DNA from: Cupriavidus basilensis
GTDB lineage: Bacteria > Pseudomonadota > Gammaproteobacteria > Burkholderiales > Burkholderiaceae
Direction: 5' to 3'
Length of the DNA: 36,915 bases
Assembly: GCF_029335485.1 (NCBI RefSeq)
Contig: NZ_JARJLM010000048.1
Location: 1-36,915, forward strand
Position numbers and translations under genes: made by a program
Shown: positions 16,163-23,956 of the stretch, piece by piece
Position numbering within the stretch: position 1 is the stretch's first letter
How the letters are laid out: every line of letters begins with the position of its first letter
The notes under the pieces: model-generated
What the model saw: the letters and a program-made list of their open reading frames with translations, nothing else
Told to the model about the DNA's origin: nothing
Databases searched by the model: none

Positions 16163-16381
16163 CTACATGCCGTTGTCGCTTTCCACCCTGCCGGTCGAGA
16201 TCTCGGCCCCGCCCGCGACGGCGGTGCGGATACCGCGCACGGAATACGATTGCGCCTGCCCGCCCTCCTCCGGCTTGCGCAGCCAGAGTTGCGCGAACAA
16301 TCCGTCTTTGGCGGAATAGCCGCCGAACCAGTCGACCAGTTGGCCGATGTAGCACTGGCCGCCGATCCAGACCGGTTCTGG
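16163..16381 (-). pseudogene. Orphan 72-codon coding remnant in phase with the M14 gene
   Basis: Directly after the TGA of the peptidase gene (16384-16382) the same frame stays open for 72 codons to a TAG at 16165-16163. Third-position GC is roughly 84%, as in real genes here, and the translation looks protein-like (PEPVWIGGQCYIGQLVDWFG ... AEISTGRVESDNGM). It has no start codon of its own near the beginning. It is either the end of the peptidase cut off by a nonsense mutation, or the 3' remnant of a lost gene. The family is not recognised. Confidence 0.55.
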
Positions 16382-18085
16382 TCAGGCCAGAACGGCCTCC
16401 CCATCCAGCAACCCTCGCCAATAAAGCTCCGCCGCCGCCAGCACGGTGCGCATCTGCGTGGTGTGCGCCAGCCGGAAGGCATCCCCATAGACGGTCTGGT
16501 CGGGGAACTCCGGTACCAGCGTGAACGGCACCGTGGAGCGATGGTCTTCCATCACCATGCACGGAATGCCATGCAGCACCGGTAGCGGCATCTCGCCATA
16601 GTGCGCGTGCCAGGTCGCCAGGCAGCGCGCGTTGAATGCGGCGAGCTTGGGATCGCTGGCCAGTTCGGCCGTGAGCGCCTGCAGGAAGGCCATGCCATTG
16701 AGGCCGGCATGGTGGCGCAGGATGAGGAAGAAGCCCTTCGGGATGGTCCACTGCTCGAAGCCTTGCGGGATATAACCGTTGAGCGGACGCGTCCATTCAT
16801 GCGCCGGGTAGCCGTGGAGGCTCAGGTGCAGGCGGGCGCCGGTGCGCTCGATGGCCTCCAGGCGGGCCGCCTTCTCGCCGTATGGCGGCGCGGCGCGGGC
16901 TTCGAGATCGTCGCCCAGCGCCGAGTAGCGCGCGGCGTGCAGCATATGGCGCGGATTGTCCTCGCGCAGGGCCAGATGCAGTGCCGAGCCATCGGGATTT
17001 TCCGAGGCGATCACCGCGAAGTGCGCGCCGGCGCGCTGCGCCAGCGCCCGGGCCGCGCGCAGCGCGCCGACCACCCCGGAAGTCTCGTTGGCATGCTGCC
17101 CGCCTGTCACCACCAGTCCGGGCAAGGCGCCTGCCACATGGAGGCCCAGCACCTGCCGCCCCTGCGCGGTCGGCACGCCGAAACGCGTACCGCCAGCCGC
17201 GGCCAGGGCCTCCATTTCCCGCTCCACCTCGCCGGGCGCAAGCGGGCGGTCCAGGCTCTCCAGCGCGGGCGCCCGGCCACTTTCCGGCGTGACGGCGGGA
17301 TGGGACAGCAGCGCCACGCGCACCTGCGTGGGCCCCTCGGCGGCGCGCAGGCGCGGCACGATCTGGCCCGGCTGCAGGGTACGGTCGCCATCCGGCACGC
17401 CCGCGCGGCGCTGGAAGAAGGCGAGCACCGAGAAGTAAAGGTCCTCGTGCAGCGCTTCGCGGGTGCTGATGCACTCGTCATGGTAAGGCAGGCGGCGCTC
17501 GATGCCGCCGGTGGCAATGTCGATCTCCAGCGTATCGAAATACGGTGTTGACCTGGACCAGGTGTGGGCGCGCACCGCATCCATCGCCACGGCGTAAGCG
17601 GCCTCGAAATCGGTCTGCAGGGGCCCGTCCTCGATCCATTGCCCGTCCTGCCAGACCCGCAGCCAGCCGCAGATGGAACCGTCGGCGCGATGCGGCACGA
17701 AGACGCGCTGCGCCTCGCCATCGATCTCGACATAGCCGTGCAGTGGTTCGTCGCCCGCCGTGAACACCAGTTCGGTGTCGGCCAGCAGGCCGGCCAGTGG
17801 ATAGGCTTCCAGGCGGAAGCGCCGGGCATCCCCGGCCGGCGTGCGGATCGCCACGCGCCGGGGCCGCGCCGCCGCCACCTCCTCAAGGAAGAAATGCAGC
17901 AACGGCTTATAGGCGCTGCGCAGCCGCGCCTGCGTGCCGGCCGCGGCAAGCCGGCGCTCGGCCGTGCGGCGTGCCGCTTCGTCCTCGAACAGCCACGCCT
18001 CGATACGGGTTGCCGGGCTGGCGCTGAAGCGCTCGACCAGGCGATCGAGGGTGCGGGGAATGGTGGCGTTCACCAGTGTTGTCAT
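16382..18085 (-). CDS. M14-type zinc carboxypeptidase/deacylase
   Basis: A 567-residue protein whose C-terminal half is an M14/AspA-like zinc hydrolase. The metal site is visible as GGQHANETSG (H331, E334) and LSLHGYPAHEW (H424), with SENPDGS at 361-367 between them. The first about 270 residues form an N-terminal region without a recognised domain. There is no signal peptide, so it is cytoplasmic. M14 relatives hydrolyse C-terminal residues or N-acyl amino acids; the substrate is unknown. The start at 18085 has AAGGAG at 8 bp. It is divergent from a LysR gene with a LysR box between them, so it is probably controlled by that regulator. An open, protein-like frame continues past its stop codon. 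Confidence 0.82.
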   Translation of the reverse strand: MTTLVNATIPRTLDRLVERFSASPATRIEAWLFEDEAARRTAERRLAAAGTQARLRSAYKPLLHFFLEEVAAARPRRVAIRTPAGDARRFRLEAYPLAGLLADTELVFTAGDEPLHGYVEIDGEAQRVFVPHRADGSICGWLRVWQDGQWIEDGPLQTDFEAAYAVAMDAVRAHTWSRSTPYFDTLEIDIATGGIERRLPYHDECISTREALHEDLYFSVLAFFQRRAGVPDGDRTLQPGQIVPRLRAAEGPTQVRVALLSHPAVTPESGRAPALESLDRPLAPGEVEREMEALAAAGGTRFGVPTAQGRQVLGLHVAGALPGLVVTGGQHANETSGVVGALRAARALAQRAGAHFAVIASENPDGSALHLALREDNPRHMLHAARYSALGDDLEARAAPPYGEKAARLEAIERTGARLHLSLHGYPAHEWTRPLNGYIPQGFEQWTIPKGFFLILRHHAGLNGMAFLQALTAELASDPKLAAFNARCLATWHAHYGEMPLPVLHGIPCMVMEDHRSTVPFTLVPEFPDQTVYGDAFRLAHTTQMRTVLAAAELYWRGLLDGEAVLA

Positions 18086-18152
18086 GCGCCAACTCCTTGT
18101 AGGGATGCGGCTGGCGCGGCGGGCATCGCGCACCGGCAAGCTCGGGATTGGC

Positions 18153-18177
18153 GATTATATGCGTAGTAAATATAATC
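18153..18177. promoter_or_regulatory. LysR-type operator GATTATA-N11-TATAATC
   Basis: A perfect 7-bp inverted repeat with an 11-bp spacer, the classic LysR T-N11-A layout, in the 127-bp AT-rich gap between the peptidase and its divergent LysR regulator. It lies 36 bp upstream of the lysR start and 68 bp upstream of the peptidase start. TATAAT on the plus strand (18171-18176) may double as the -10 of the lysR gene, which would give autorepression. Confidence 0.8.
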
Positions 18178-18212
18178 TATCCATTGAATATGCATCATGG
18201 TTAATATGCGAG

Positions 18213-19112
18213 ATGAGTATGAACCTGCATGACCTGGAGGCCTTCCTGGCCGTCGTGGAAACGGGCTCCATCGTCGGCGCCGCATCGCGCCTGCACCTTA
18301 CCCAGCCCGGCATCACCCGCCGCATACAGAGCCTGGAGGAACTGCTGGGCACGGTGCTGCTCGACCGCCAGTCCAAGCCTTTGCGGCCCACCACCGCCGG
18401 GCGCGAAACCTACGCGCACGGCCGCCGGGTGTTACGCGCCATCGACGACCTGCGCGCCGGCCTCTCGGCCGACGCCGAGGTGGGCGGCGAATTCCGCCTT
18501 GGCATCACGCCCTACCTCTCGGAGATCGCGCTGGCCGAGCCGATCGACCAGCTCCACCGCGAGTTCCCCGCCCTGGTCCAGCGCATCACCACCGGGTGGC
18601 CGGCGGCCATGGCCGAGCAATGCCGCCGCGGCGAGATCGATGCGGCGGCCTTCTGCCTGCCCGAAGGCACGGCCCCGCCTGATGGCCTGGAAGCGGAGGA
18701 TCTGGGCATGCAGGACATCCTGCTGGTGGCGGCCAGGGACCTGGCCCTGCCACCGGCCGCCGCCCTGCGCGATCTGGCCGCCTACCCGTGGATCCTCAAC
18801 CAGGACGGCTGCGGCTTCCGCAGCGCCATCCGCCAGCGCCTGAGCGCGCAGCGGCTACCCTTGCGCATCGGCATCGAAGCGCACAGCACGGAACTGCGGC
18901 TTTCGCTGGTGGCGCGCGGGCTCGGCATCGGGCTGGCGACGCCTTCCGCGCTGGCCCACAGCGCATGGCGGGACGCGCTGCGGGTCGTCGAAGCCGAGGA
19001 TTTCACGCCGCGCGTCACGGCCTGGCTGGTGCATCACACGCCGGCGAGCCGGCTGTCGCGCCCGCTGGCGCGCCTGGGCGAAGCGCTGCGGGCAGCCTTG
19101 CAGCGGGCCTGA
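18213..19112 (+). CDS. LysR-family transcriptional regulator
   Basis: A 299-residue LysR regulator. The winged helix-turn-helix is at about 3-62 (LHDLEAFLAVVETGSIVGAA, SRLHLTQPGITRRIQSLEE, LLGTVLLDR), followed by a linker helix and a periplasmic-binding-like co-inducer domain (about 90-290). The start at 18213 (MSMNLHD) gives standard length; the reading frame upstream overlaps the divergent gene. It is divergent from the M14 peptidase, with a perfect LysR box between them, so local control of the peptidase is the simplest reading. The inducer is unknown. It may instead be a sulfur or amino-acid sensor given the surroundings, but nothing in the sequence shows this. Confidence 0.9.
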   Translation: MSMNLHDLEAFLAVVETGSIVGAASRLHLTQPGITRRIQSLEELLGTVLLDRQSKPLRPTTAGRETYAHGRRVLRAIDDLRAGLSADAEVGGEFRLGITPYLSEIALAEPIDQLHREFPALVQRITTGWPAAMAEQCRRGEIDAAAFCLPEGTAPPDGLEAEDLGMQDILLVAARDLALPPAAALRDLAAYPWILNQDGCGFRSAIRQRLSAQRLPLRIGIEAHSTELRLSLVARGLGIGLATPSALAHSAWRDALRVVEAEDFTPRVTAWLVHHTPASRLSRPLARLGEALRAALQRA

Positions 19113-19268
19113 TACCGGCACGGGCGGCACGGGCGGCCCGCGCCGGACGCTGCCGGCACGCCTCGCCCACCGCATATCGATAGCGGATTTTCTTCGTTCG
19201 CGCGGCGTGGCGCCCGCTCTAAGCTGGGGCCGGACCATCGAAAAGCGCCATGGCGGCGCCGGCGCAGC

Positions 19269-19592
19269 ATGAACCACCCCGAGCACTTCATCACCCCGGC
19301 CATCGATGCCGGCCAGGCAGCGCAGGCAACGCGCGGCTTCGGCGAAACCGATGTGCTTTCAGCGCTTACGCTGCCGGAGCCGGGCGCAGGTTTGGGAAGC
19401 GGCACCAGGCCCGACGGCGCCCACAGGCGGCTATCGCAGGCCGGACGATGGAAAGGGTTGGCAGGGGCCATGGCCGGCACGGCCGGGCTCTGGCTGGCGC
19501 TTGGCACGGCGCCGGCGTGGGCGCATCTGGCCGGCGTGTTCCTGGCCAGCTTCGGTCTCTATGTCTGGGCGATGTCCCGTCAGCAGGACTAG
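19269..19592 (+). CDS. Small membrane protein of unknown function
   Basis: A 107-residue protein with a soluble N-terminal half (MNHPEHFITPAIDAGQAA...) and one or two hydrophobic segments in the C-terminal half (about 64-84 and 85-102, GVFLASFGLYVWAMS). Codon usage fits the genome. No family recognised. No strong Shine-Dalgarno is seen; GGCGCAGC lies upstream of the ATG. It stands 156 bp after the LysR gene and converges with the ferredoxin-NADP reductase. Confidence 0.55.
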   Translation: MNHPEHFITPAIDAGQAAQATRGFGETDVLSALTLPEPGAGLGSGTRPDGAHRRLSQAGRWKGLAGAMAGTAGLWLALGTAPAWAHLAGVFLASFGLYVWAMSRQQD

Positions 19593-19637
19593 AAAGGCGG
19601 GAAAAAACCGGAAAGCCTCGGAAGGCCAGAAACACAA

Positions 19638-19660
19638 AACGGCTCCTGGGCGGAGCCGTT
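19638..19660 (-). terminator. Rho-independent terminator downstream of fpr
   Basis: AACGGCTCC and GGAGCCGTT form a perfect 9-bp stem around a 5-nt loop. Read on the minus strand, it is followed by TTTTGTGTTT, as expected for an intrinsic terminator about 127 bp past the fpr stop. On the plus strand there is no T-run, so it serves the minus-strand transcript. Confidence 0.7.
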
Positions 19661-19786
19661 CGCAGGCATGCGGAAGGCCGGCATGGCGCCGCGGCCGTGC
19701 GCCTTGCCAAGCGCGCGGGACTGCGGCACAACCGGGCTTTCAAGCGGGCCTGGCCGGGTCCCGAAGGTAGCAGGCCCGTGCGGCAC

Positions 19787-20557
19787 TCAGCCTACAAATG
19801 CCTTTTCAAGCACAAAATGCCCCGGCTCGCTCATATTGCCTTCCGTGAACGCCTGCTCGGTCAGCATGGCGCGGATGTCCTTGAGCATATCCGGGCTGCC
19901 GCACAGCATGATGCGGTCGTTCTCCAGCGAGAACGGTGCCACGTCCAGGCGCTCGAACAATTCGCCAGAGGCGATCAGGTCGGTGATGCGGCCCTTGTTG
20001 TCGAACTCCTCGCGGGTGACGGTGGGGAAATAAACCAGCTTTTCACGGATCAGGTCGCCCAGGTGCTCGTGCTGCGGCAGGTGCTCCGAGATCAGCTCGC
20101 GGTAGGCCAGTTCCTCGACATAGCGACAGGTGTGGGTCAGCACGACCTTGTCATAGCGCTCATACACTTCCGGGTCGCGGATGATCGACAGGAACGGGGC
20201 CAGGCCGGTACCGGTCGCCAGCAGCCACAGGGTCTTGCCCGGCAGCAGGTTGTCGACCAGCAGCGTGCCGGTGGGCTTCTTGCCAACGAAGATCTGGTCG
20301 CCTTCCTTCAAGTGCTGCAGGCGGGAAGTCAGCGGGCCGTCAGGCACCTTGATGCTGAAGAACTCGAGCGTTTCCTCGTAGTTGGCGCTGGCGATGCTGT
20401 AGGCACGCAGGAGTGGACGGCCATTCACTTCCAGGCCAACCATGGCGAACTGGCCGTTTTCGAAACGGAAGCCGGGGTCGCGGGTGCAGGTGAAGCTGAA
20501 GAGCGTGTCGGTCCAGTGATGGACGGAGAGGATGGCTTGCTGGTTGAGATTGCTCAT
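19787..20557 (-). CDS. fpr: Ferredoxin-NADP+ reductase
   Basis: A 256-residue Fpr-type flavoprotein that moves electrons between NADPH and ferredoxin or flavodoxin. The FAD motif is RAYSIAS (about 51-57), the NADP-binding segment is ATGTGLAPFLSIIRD (about 114-128), and the MLCGSPDM motif (about 219-226) follows. It ends EKAFVG, a typical bacterial subclass-I tail. The gene has no Shine-Dalgarno; instead a hairpin and six Ts directly precede the ATG (see 20558-20577). It follows the encapsulin/desulfurase operon on the same strand but has its own candidate promoter and a terminator. It might supply reducing power for sulfur or iron-sulfur metabolism. Confidence 0.93.
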   Translation of the reverse strand: MSNLNQQAILSVHHWTDTLFSFTCTRDPGFRFENGQFAMVGLEVNGRPLLRAYSIASANYEETLEFFSIKVPDGPLTSRLQHLKEGDQIFVGKKPTGTLLVDNLLPGKTLWLLATGTGLAPFLSIIRDPEVYERYDKVVLTHTCRYVEELAYRELISEHLPQHEHLGDLIREKLVYFPTVTREEFDNKGRITDLIASGELFERLDVAPFSLENDRIMLCGSPDMLKDIRAMLTEQAFTEGNMSEPGHFVLEKAFVG

Positions 20558-20577
20558 AAAAAAGCGCGAAACGCGCT
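20558..20577 (-). promoter_or_regulatory. Hairpin plus T6 immediately before fpr start
   Basis: On the minus strand AGCGCG-TTT-CGCGCT is followed at once by TTTTT and the fpr ATG. This is a short GC stem with a U-tract, the form of an intrinsic terminator, and it occupies the place where the ribosome site should be. It might be an attenuator, the terminator of read-through from the desulfurase operon, or a translation-control hairpin. Confidence 0.5.
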
Positions 20578-20700
20578 GTATAGCGCCGGCGACGGTGGGC
20601 CTGATGCCAGTGGCTGGGCGATAGCTTGCCGGTTGCGTTCAACAAGGCGGCTCCGGTCCGAAGGCAGGAAGGCGCGCCGATCAAGGTGAGAAGATAGCGG

Positions 20701-20730
20701 ATTTTAGGAGAAAACGCAGGGCGCGTGCCA
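20701..20730 (-). promoter_or_regulatory. Candidate fpr promoter
   Basis: On the minus strand a TTGGCA (20731-20726) and TAAAAT (20706-20701) with a 19-bp spacer could be a sigma-70 promoter giving a leader of about 137 nt. The same stretch also reads TGGCACGCGCCCTGCG (20730-20715), close to the sigma-54 -24/-12 consensus. Only one of these need be real. The gap 20558-20783 holds no gene. Confidence 0.35.
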
Positions 20731-20783
20731 ATTCATGCCCCATTTGTGCGGGTATCTTTGCCTTTGCACCCCGCGTTTCCCAC

Positions 20784-22655
20784 CTAGCGTCGCCCGGAAA
20801 GCCGCCTGACCACCGAAATCAGCTGGTCCACCTCGTCCGTGGTGTTGTAGAAGGCCAGCGACGGCCTCACCGTGGCCTCCACCCCGAAGCGCCGCAGAAT
20901 GGGCTGGGCGCAGTGATGCCCCGAGCGCACCGCGATGCCTTCCTCGTTGAGCGCACGGCCGACTTCCCCGGTTTCATAGCCCTTGAGCACGAAGGACAGC
21001 ACACTGGCCTTGTCGCGCGCCGTGCCGACCAGCCGCACACCCGGAATGGGCTGCAACAGGTGGGTCGCGTACGCCAGCAGGTCGTGCTCGTAGCGCGCGA
21101 TGTTCTCCATGCCCACCCGCTCCACGTAGTCCAGCGCGGCGCCCAGCCCTACCGCATCGGCAATATTGCCGGTGCCGGCTTCGAAGCGGTTGGGCGGCGG
21201 CTGGAACACCGTGCGCTCGAAGGTCACGTCGGCAATCATATTGCCACCGCCCTGCCAGGGCGGCATGTCCTCCAGCAGCTCGCGCTTGCCGTAGACCACG
21301 CCGATGCCGGTGGGCCCGAATACCTTATGGCCCGAGAACACGAAGAAGTCGGCATCGATCGCCTGCACGTCCACCCGCATATGCGAGACCGACTGTGCGC
21401 CGTCCACCAGCGCGCGGGCGCCGGCCCGGTGGGCCAGGTCGACGATCTCCTTGACCGGCACCACGGTGCCCAGCGCGTTCGAGACCTGGGTCACCGCGAC
21501 GATCCGGGTGCGGTCGTTGAGCAGCCGGCGGTATTCATCCAGCAGCACCTGCCCGGCATCGTCCACCGGAATGACCCGCAGCTTCGCCCCGGTCTGCGCG
21601 GCAAGCTGCTGCCACGGCACGATATTGGCGTGGTGCTCCAGGTGCGAGACGATGATCTCGTCGCCCTCGCCCACGTTCTGCGCGCCCCAGGTCTTGGCGA
21701 TCAGGTTGATGGCCTCGGTGGTGCCGCGCACGAAGATGATCTCGTCGGGCGAGGCGGCGCCGATAAAACGCTGCACCTTGCTGCGCGCGGCCTCGTAGGC
21801 ATCCGTGGCGCGCCCGGCCAGAGCATGGGCGGCGCGGTGGATGTTGGAGTTCTCGTGCGCATAGAAGTACGAGATCCGGTCGATCACCGACTGCGGCTTG
21901 TGGGTGGTGGCGGCATTGTCGAACCACACCAGTTGGCGGCCATTGACCCGCTCCTGCAGGATCGGGAAATCGCGCCGGATGGCGTTGACGTCGAATGGCA
22001 CCCCTGCCGGAGACAATGCCCGCGGCAGCGCTTCCGGGCCCGCGTGGCCATGGCCGTACGCCCCCTGCCCCTGCTGCGGCAACTGCAGCGAGAGCGGATC
22101 CCCGAACGTGGCGATCTCGCGCAGTCCCGCCGGGCCGCCGTGCAGGTCGCGGCCCGCACCCTCCAGGAAGTAGTAGGCAGGCGCAGCCGGCGTGTGGGGC
22201 GAAGGCGCCGCCGCGTGCGGCACACCCAGCGTCTGGCCGCCGAAGCGGCTCTCCAGCGCGGGCGCCACCGTGGCGACCGTATCGGGCAGGCCATTCTGCG
22301 CCACGGCGGTGGGCCGCAGCGCGGGCGCCCGGTTGGGCAGCGACAGCACGTGCGTGGGCGCGGCCGGCAGCAGATTGGCGCCGGGCACATGGCCCTGCGG
22401 GATCGCCGCTCCGGGTACGCCGGTGCCGGTGCCGCCAGGGCCCGCCACCGGCGTACCCGGCGGCGCCGGATTGTTCACCACCGGCAGCGACTGCGCGGCT
22501 GCCGGCGACGTCCCCGGCAGCGCCGACAAGAACAGCCCCGCCAGGCGCGCCAGCGCGGCCGGATCGGGCAGGCCGGGCGGCAGCGCGGGGGCGCCCGGCA
22601 GCGCTGCCGAGGGGTCGGCCGGCACCGGATTACTTGTAGGTGTCAGGATAGTCAT
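20784..22655 (-). CDS. Encapsulin-cargo cysteine desulfurase (SufS-type) with disordered N-terminal domain
   Basis: A 623-residue cargo enzyme. Residues 1-220 are Pro/Ala/Gly-rich and look disordered, with short conserved-looking islands: LARLAGLFLSALPG (35-48), VPGANLLPAAP (90-100) and YYFLEG (161-166). Residues 221-623 form a complete group-II cysteine desulfurase: PLP lysine K444 in SGHK, catalytic C582 in RSGHHCAQP, and LEHHANIVPW. It converts cysteine to alanine and a persulfide. In family 2A encapsulin systems this extension directs loading into the shell, where elemental sulfur accumulates. The start at 22655 lies inside the last codons of the shell gene (26-bp overlap, different frame), so translation is probably coupled. 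It is much longer than a housekeeping SufS (about 410), and the extension explains the difference. Confidence 0.93.
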   Translation of the reverse strand: MTILTPTSNPVPADPSAALPGAPALPPGLPDPAALARLAGLFLSALPGTSPAAAQSLPVVNNPAPPGTPVAGPGGTGTGVPGAAIPQGHVPGANLLPAAPTHVLSLPNRAPALRPTAVAQNGLPDTVATVAPALESRFGGQTLGVPHAAAPSPHTPAAPAYYFLEGAGRDLHGGPAGLREIATFGDPLSLQLPQQGQGAYGHGHAGPEALPRALSPAGVPFDVNAIRRDFPILQERVNGRQLVWFDNAATTHKPQSVIDRISYFYAHENSNIHRAAHALAGRATDAYEAARSKVQRFIGAASPDEIIFVRGTTEAINLIAKTWGAQNVGEGDEIIVSHLEHHANIVPWQQLAAQTGAKLRVIPVDDAGQVLLDEYRRLLNDRTRIVAVTQVSNALGTVVPVKEIVDLAHRAGARALVDGAQSVSHMRVDVQAIDADFFVFSGHKVFGPTGIGVVYGKRELLEDMPPWQGGGNMIADVTFERTVFQPPPNRFEAGTGNIADAVGLGAALDYVERVGMENIARYEHDLLAYATHLLQPIPGVRLVGTARDKASVLSFVLKGYETGEVGRALNEEGIAVRSGHHCAQPILRRFGVEATVRPSLAFYNTTDEVDQLISVVRRLSGRR

Positions 22656-23562
22656 GGTACTTGCCGATCTCCACGTCATCGAGAACCGCCAGCGCATCCG
22701 GCGCATGCACGGCCAGCGAGCAGTACAGCGAGATCAGGTACGAGGCGATGGCCTGGTCGTTGATGCCCATGAAGCGCACCGACAGGCCCGGGCCCTGCTC
22801 GCCCGCCACGCCCGGCTGGAACAGGCCGACCACGCCCTGGCGCTTGTCGCCCACGCGCAGCAGCAGGATCTTGCTCTTGCCGTCGGCCACCGGCACCTTG
22901 TCCGACGGGATCAGCGGGATGCCGCGCCAGGTGAGGAACTGCGAGCCGAACAGGCTGACCGTCGGCGGCGGCACGCCACGGCGCGTGCATTCGCGGCCGA
23001 AGGCGGCGATCGCCAGCGGGTGGGCCAGGAAGAAGGCGGGCTCCTTCCACACCTTGCTCAGCAACTCGTCCAGGTCGTCCGGCGTGGGCGCGCCGGTCAG
23101 CGGGAAGATGCGCTGCTCGTCGGCCACGTTGGCCAGCAGGCCGTAGTCCGGGTTGTTGATCAGCTCGCCTTCCTGATGCTCCTTGATGGTCTCGATGGTG
23201 AGATGGAGCTGTTCCTTGATCTGATCGTGCGGGCTGCTGTACAGGTCCGACACGCGGGTATGCACATCCAGCACGGTGCTGACGGCATTCAGGAAATACT
23301 CGCGCGGCTGCTCTTCATAGTTGACGAAGGTGCGGGGCAGCTTGCCTTCGTCGTCGCGCTGGGTGCAGGCCACCTTGACCGATTCCGGGTCCTGCACCTT
23401 GTTCAGCCGGTAGATGCCGGCTTCCACCGGCACCCACTGCAGGAAATGCGTCAGCCAGCGCGGCGTGATGGTGGCAAGCTGGGGAATGGTCTTGGTGGCA
23501 TTGGCTAGTTGCCGTGCTGCGTTATCGCCGAGCGCCGTCTGGCCGCTCACAGTTACCGACAT
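22630..23562 (-). CDS. srpI: Family 2A encapsulin shell protein (SrpI-like)
   Basis: A 310-residue HK97-fold shell protein of encapsulin family 2A, older annotations of which read 'major membrane protein I' or 'sulfur-starvation SrpI'. Recognisable stretches are LTHFLQWVPVEAGIYRLNKV near the N-terminus, EGELINNPDYGLL in the middle, and LLLRVGDKRQGVVGLFQPG and MGINDQAIASYLISLYCSLA near the C-terminus. There is no cyclic-nucleotide-binding insert, which separates it from family 2B. Such proteins self-assemble into about 60-subunit compartments holding the desulfurase. GGAG lies about 8 bp before the ATG at 23562. The gene sits after the XRE regulator (133-bp gap with candidate control sites) and overlaps the desulfurase start by 26 bp. 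Confidence 0.93.
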   Translation of the reverse strand: MSVTVSGQTALGDNAARQLANATKTIPQLATITPRWLTHFLQWVPVEAGIYRLNKVQDPESVKVACTQRDDEGKLPRTFVNYEEQPREYFLNAVSTVLDVHTRVSDLYSSPHDQIKEQLHLTIETIKEHQEGELINNPDYGLLANVADEQRIFPLTGAPTPDDLDELLSKVWKEPAFFLAHPLAIAAFGRECTRRGVPPPTVSLFGSQFLTWRGIPLIPSDKVPVADGKSKILLLRVGDKRQGVVGLFQPGVAGEQGPGLSVRFMGINDQAIASYLISLYCSLAVHAPDALAVLDDVEIGKYHDYPDTYK

Positions 23563-23579
23563 GTGCTGCTCCGTTAGCT

Positions 23580-23607
23580 ATATGAGAAAAACAGGAATCG
23601 TTATTAC
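23580..23607 (+). promoter_or_regulatory. AT-rich candidate regulator site in encapsulin promoter
   Basis: On the plus strand ATATGAGA (23580-23587), 13 bp, then TTATTAC (23601-23607), within the 133-bp gap before the encapsulin start. The same two words with a 14-bp gap occur ahead of metN (28328-28356, minus strand). A shared sulfur-responsive LysR regulator is a reasonable guess, not shown. Confidence 0.35.
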
Positions 23608-23695
23608 CGCGGCGATTATCGGGAGGCGGCCCGGACCGTTCAACATGCTATAGACGGCAATGCGCAGGGATCTGCGGCAAAGCTGCGGGAAGGTG

Positions 23696-23956
23696 CTACG
23701 GCCGTGTACCGACGGTCCCGGCATCGCGCGGCGATGCCGGCGCGCCGCCGGCCCGCAACAGCCAGGAGATCGGTACGCCCAGCGCCCCGGCCAGCTTCTC
23801 CACCGTGACGATCGAGGCAATCGCGCTGCCGCGCTCGATCTCGCCGATATACGAGCGGTTGAGTCCCGCATGCTCCGCCAGCGCTTCCTGCGACCAGCAA
23901 TGCGCCTCGCGCAGCTGGCGCACGGCGGCGCCCAGGGTTCGCACGAGGTCGGTCAT
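23696..23956 (-). CDS. XRE-family transcriptional regulator in the encapsulin operon
   Basis: An 86-residue helix-turn-helix protein that is almost entirely the XRE/Cro domain (about 7-66): LGAAVRQLREAHCWSQEALA, EHAGLNRSYIGEIERG, and KLAGALGVPISWLL. No ligand domain. It overlaps the upstream serine acetyltransferase by four bases (ATGA), so it is translated with it, and lies just ahead of the shell gene. Probably an autoregulator of the operon. Its operator would be expected in the gap before the encapsulin gene or upstream of the rhodanese. Confidence 0.88.
   Translation of the reverse strand: MTDLVRTLGAAVRQLREAHCWSQEALAEHAGLNRSYIGEIERGSAIASIVTVEKLAGALGVPISWLLRAGGAPASPRDAGTVGTRP

Noticed and set aside
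15356-16319. Plus-strand open frames opposite the small secreted protein and beyond
   Set aside because: The minus strand encodes a clear signal peptide and start; the plus frames lack ribosome sites and recognisable motifs.
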